Source: Bacillota bacterium
GTDB lineage: Bacteria > Bacillota > UBA994 > UBA5500
Direction: 5' to 3'
Length of the DNA: 64,000 bases
NCBI GenBank assembly: GCA_012735505.1
Contig: JAAYHE010000071.1
Coordinates: 1-64,000, forward strand
Each line of letters starts with the position of its first letter. Within the stretch, counting starts at the first letter, position 1. Positions 63,776-64,000 of this stretch are shown here, piece by piece. The notes below the pieces were generated by a model. The model saw nothing but the letters and a program-made list of their open reading frames with translations, did no database searches and was not told the DNA's origin. The translations under genes were made by a program, and so were the position numbers.

Positions 63776-64000
63776 GTGAATGCGATTGTAACACATAATT
63801 TGACTAAGGTTTTTGCCAGCCGGGTGGGGAGCACCACAGCCGTTAAACAACTTACTCTGATGATCAAGGCCAATAGTATATACGGTTTGATCGGTCACAA
63901 CGGAGCTGGCAAAACAACAACTTTTATGTTGCTGAATACTCTCTTAGAGCCTACCAGCGGTTCAGGTTTAGTTTTAGGTTTAGATCTGGTTAAACAGAAA
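63776..64000 (+). CDS. ABC transporter ATP-binding protein (3' end outside window)
   Basis: 75 codons from a GTG preceded by GAAGGGG, open to the edge. After a first strand IVTHNLTKVFA comes LMIKANSIYGLIGHNGAGKTTTFMLLNTLLEPTSG, containing Walker A GHNGAGKTTT. This is the start of a nucleotide-binding subunit of an ABC exporter-like transporter. A TATAAT box lies at 63684-63689 upstream. Partial; substrate not readable. Confidence 0.88.
   Translation, partial: MNAIVTHNLTKVFASRVGSTTAVKQLTLMIKANSIYGLIGHNGAGKTTTFMLLNTLLEPTSGSGLVLGLDLVKQK

Overview
The window is a 64 kb stretch of a spore-forming, probably anaerobic Gram-positive chromosome (Bacillota, most likely Clostridia), centred on the replication origin. 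The evidence is the gene order dnaA-dnaN-yaaA-recF-remB-gyrB-gyrA running leftward and rpmH-rnpA-yidD-yidC-jag-mnmE-mnmG-rsmG-noc-parA-parB running rightward. Sporulation-linked genes are present (yyaC, a pdaB-like deacetylase, a 3D/G5-domain protein), as are small clostridial ferredoxins and a DUF1858 protein. No species can be named from the sequence alone.

Left arm, nearly all on the minus strand and so co-directional with a fork leaving oriC: a partial ankyrin-repeat gene at the left edge; three tRNA genes (Thr, Asp, Glu) with their own terminators; a COG2509-type flavoprotein; dnaB, rplI, a yybS-like membrane protein, a MazG-like protein; the rpsF-ssb-rpsR operon with a clear sigma-A promoter; an envelope and housekeeping block (DUF951, MscS channel, DUF3343, CvpA, beta-propeller, YkvI-like permease); plus-strand yyaC with a forespore-type promoter; UPF0180 protein; lipid kinase; bactofilin; M23 peptidase; DUF4446 protein; a D-amino-acid PLP enzyme; a large membrane glycosyltransferase (plus strand); a YacP-like NYN nuclease; two CheW-type proteins; then gyrA to dnaA.

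The origin is bipartite: DnaA boxes lie both between dnaA and dnaN and in about 520 bp upstream of dnaA. The rightward arm carries the rpmH-jag operon, mnmEG-rsmG, noc, a membrane-anchored metalloprotease, and parA-parB with two perfect parS sites inside parB. Beyond this comes a more accessory region: a DUF554 membrane protein, a five-gene flavin/iron-sulfur dehydrogenase operon, a secreted metalloprotease, the deacetylase, transporters (AEC, two-gene ThrE type), a small nuclease-like protein, a ferredoxin, a pair of DUF4097 proteins, asparaginase II, sfsA, the 3D/G5 protein, aroA-aroC, a D-2-hydroxyacid dehydrogenase, an M28-type peptidase, and the start of an ABC transporter gene at the right edge.

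Three things deserve attention. First, a chemotaxis adaptor gene (cheW) is interrupted by a single in-frame TAA at codon 13, with flawless coding sequence on both sides. Second, a family of GC-rich intergenic elements with conserved motif order but varying hairpins recurs at least four times, accompanied by a second short hairpin repeat. Third, the bactofilin gene carries two fresh in-frame tandem duplications. I saw no transposase, integrase, phage gene or CRISPR array.
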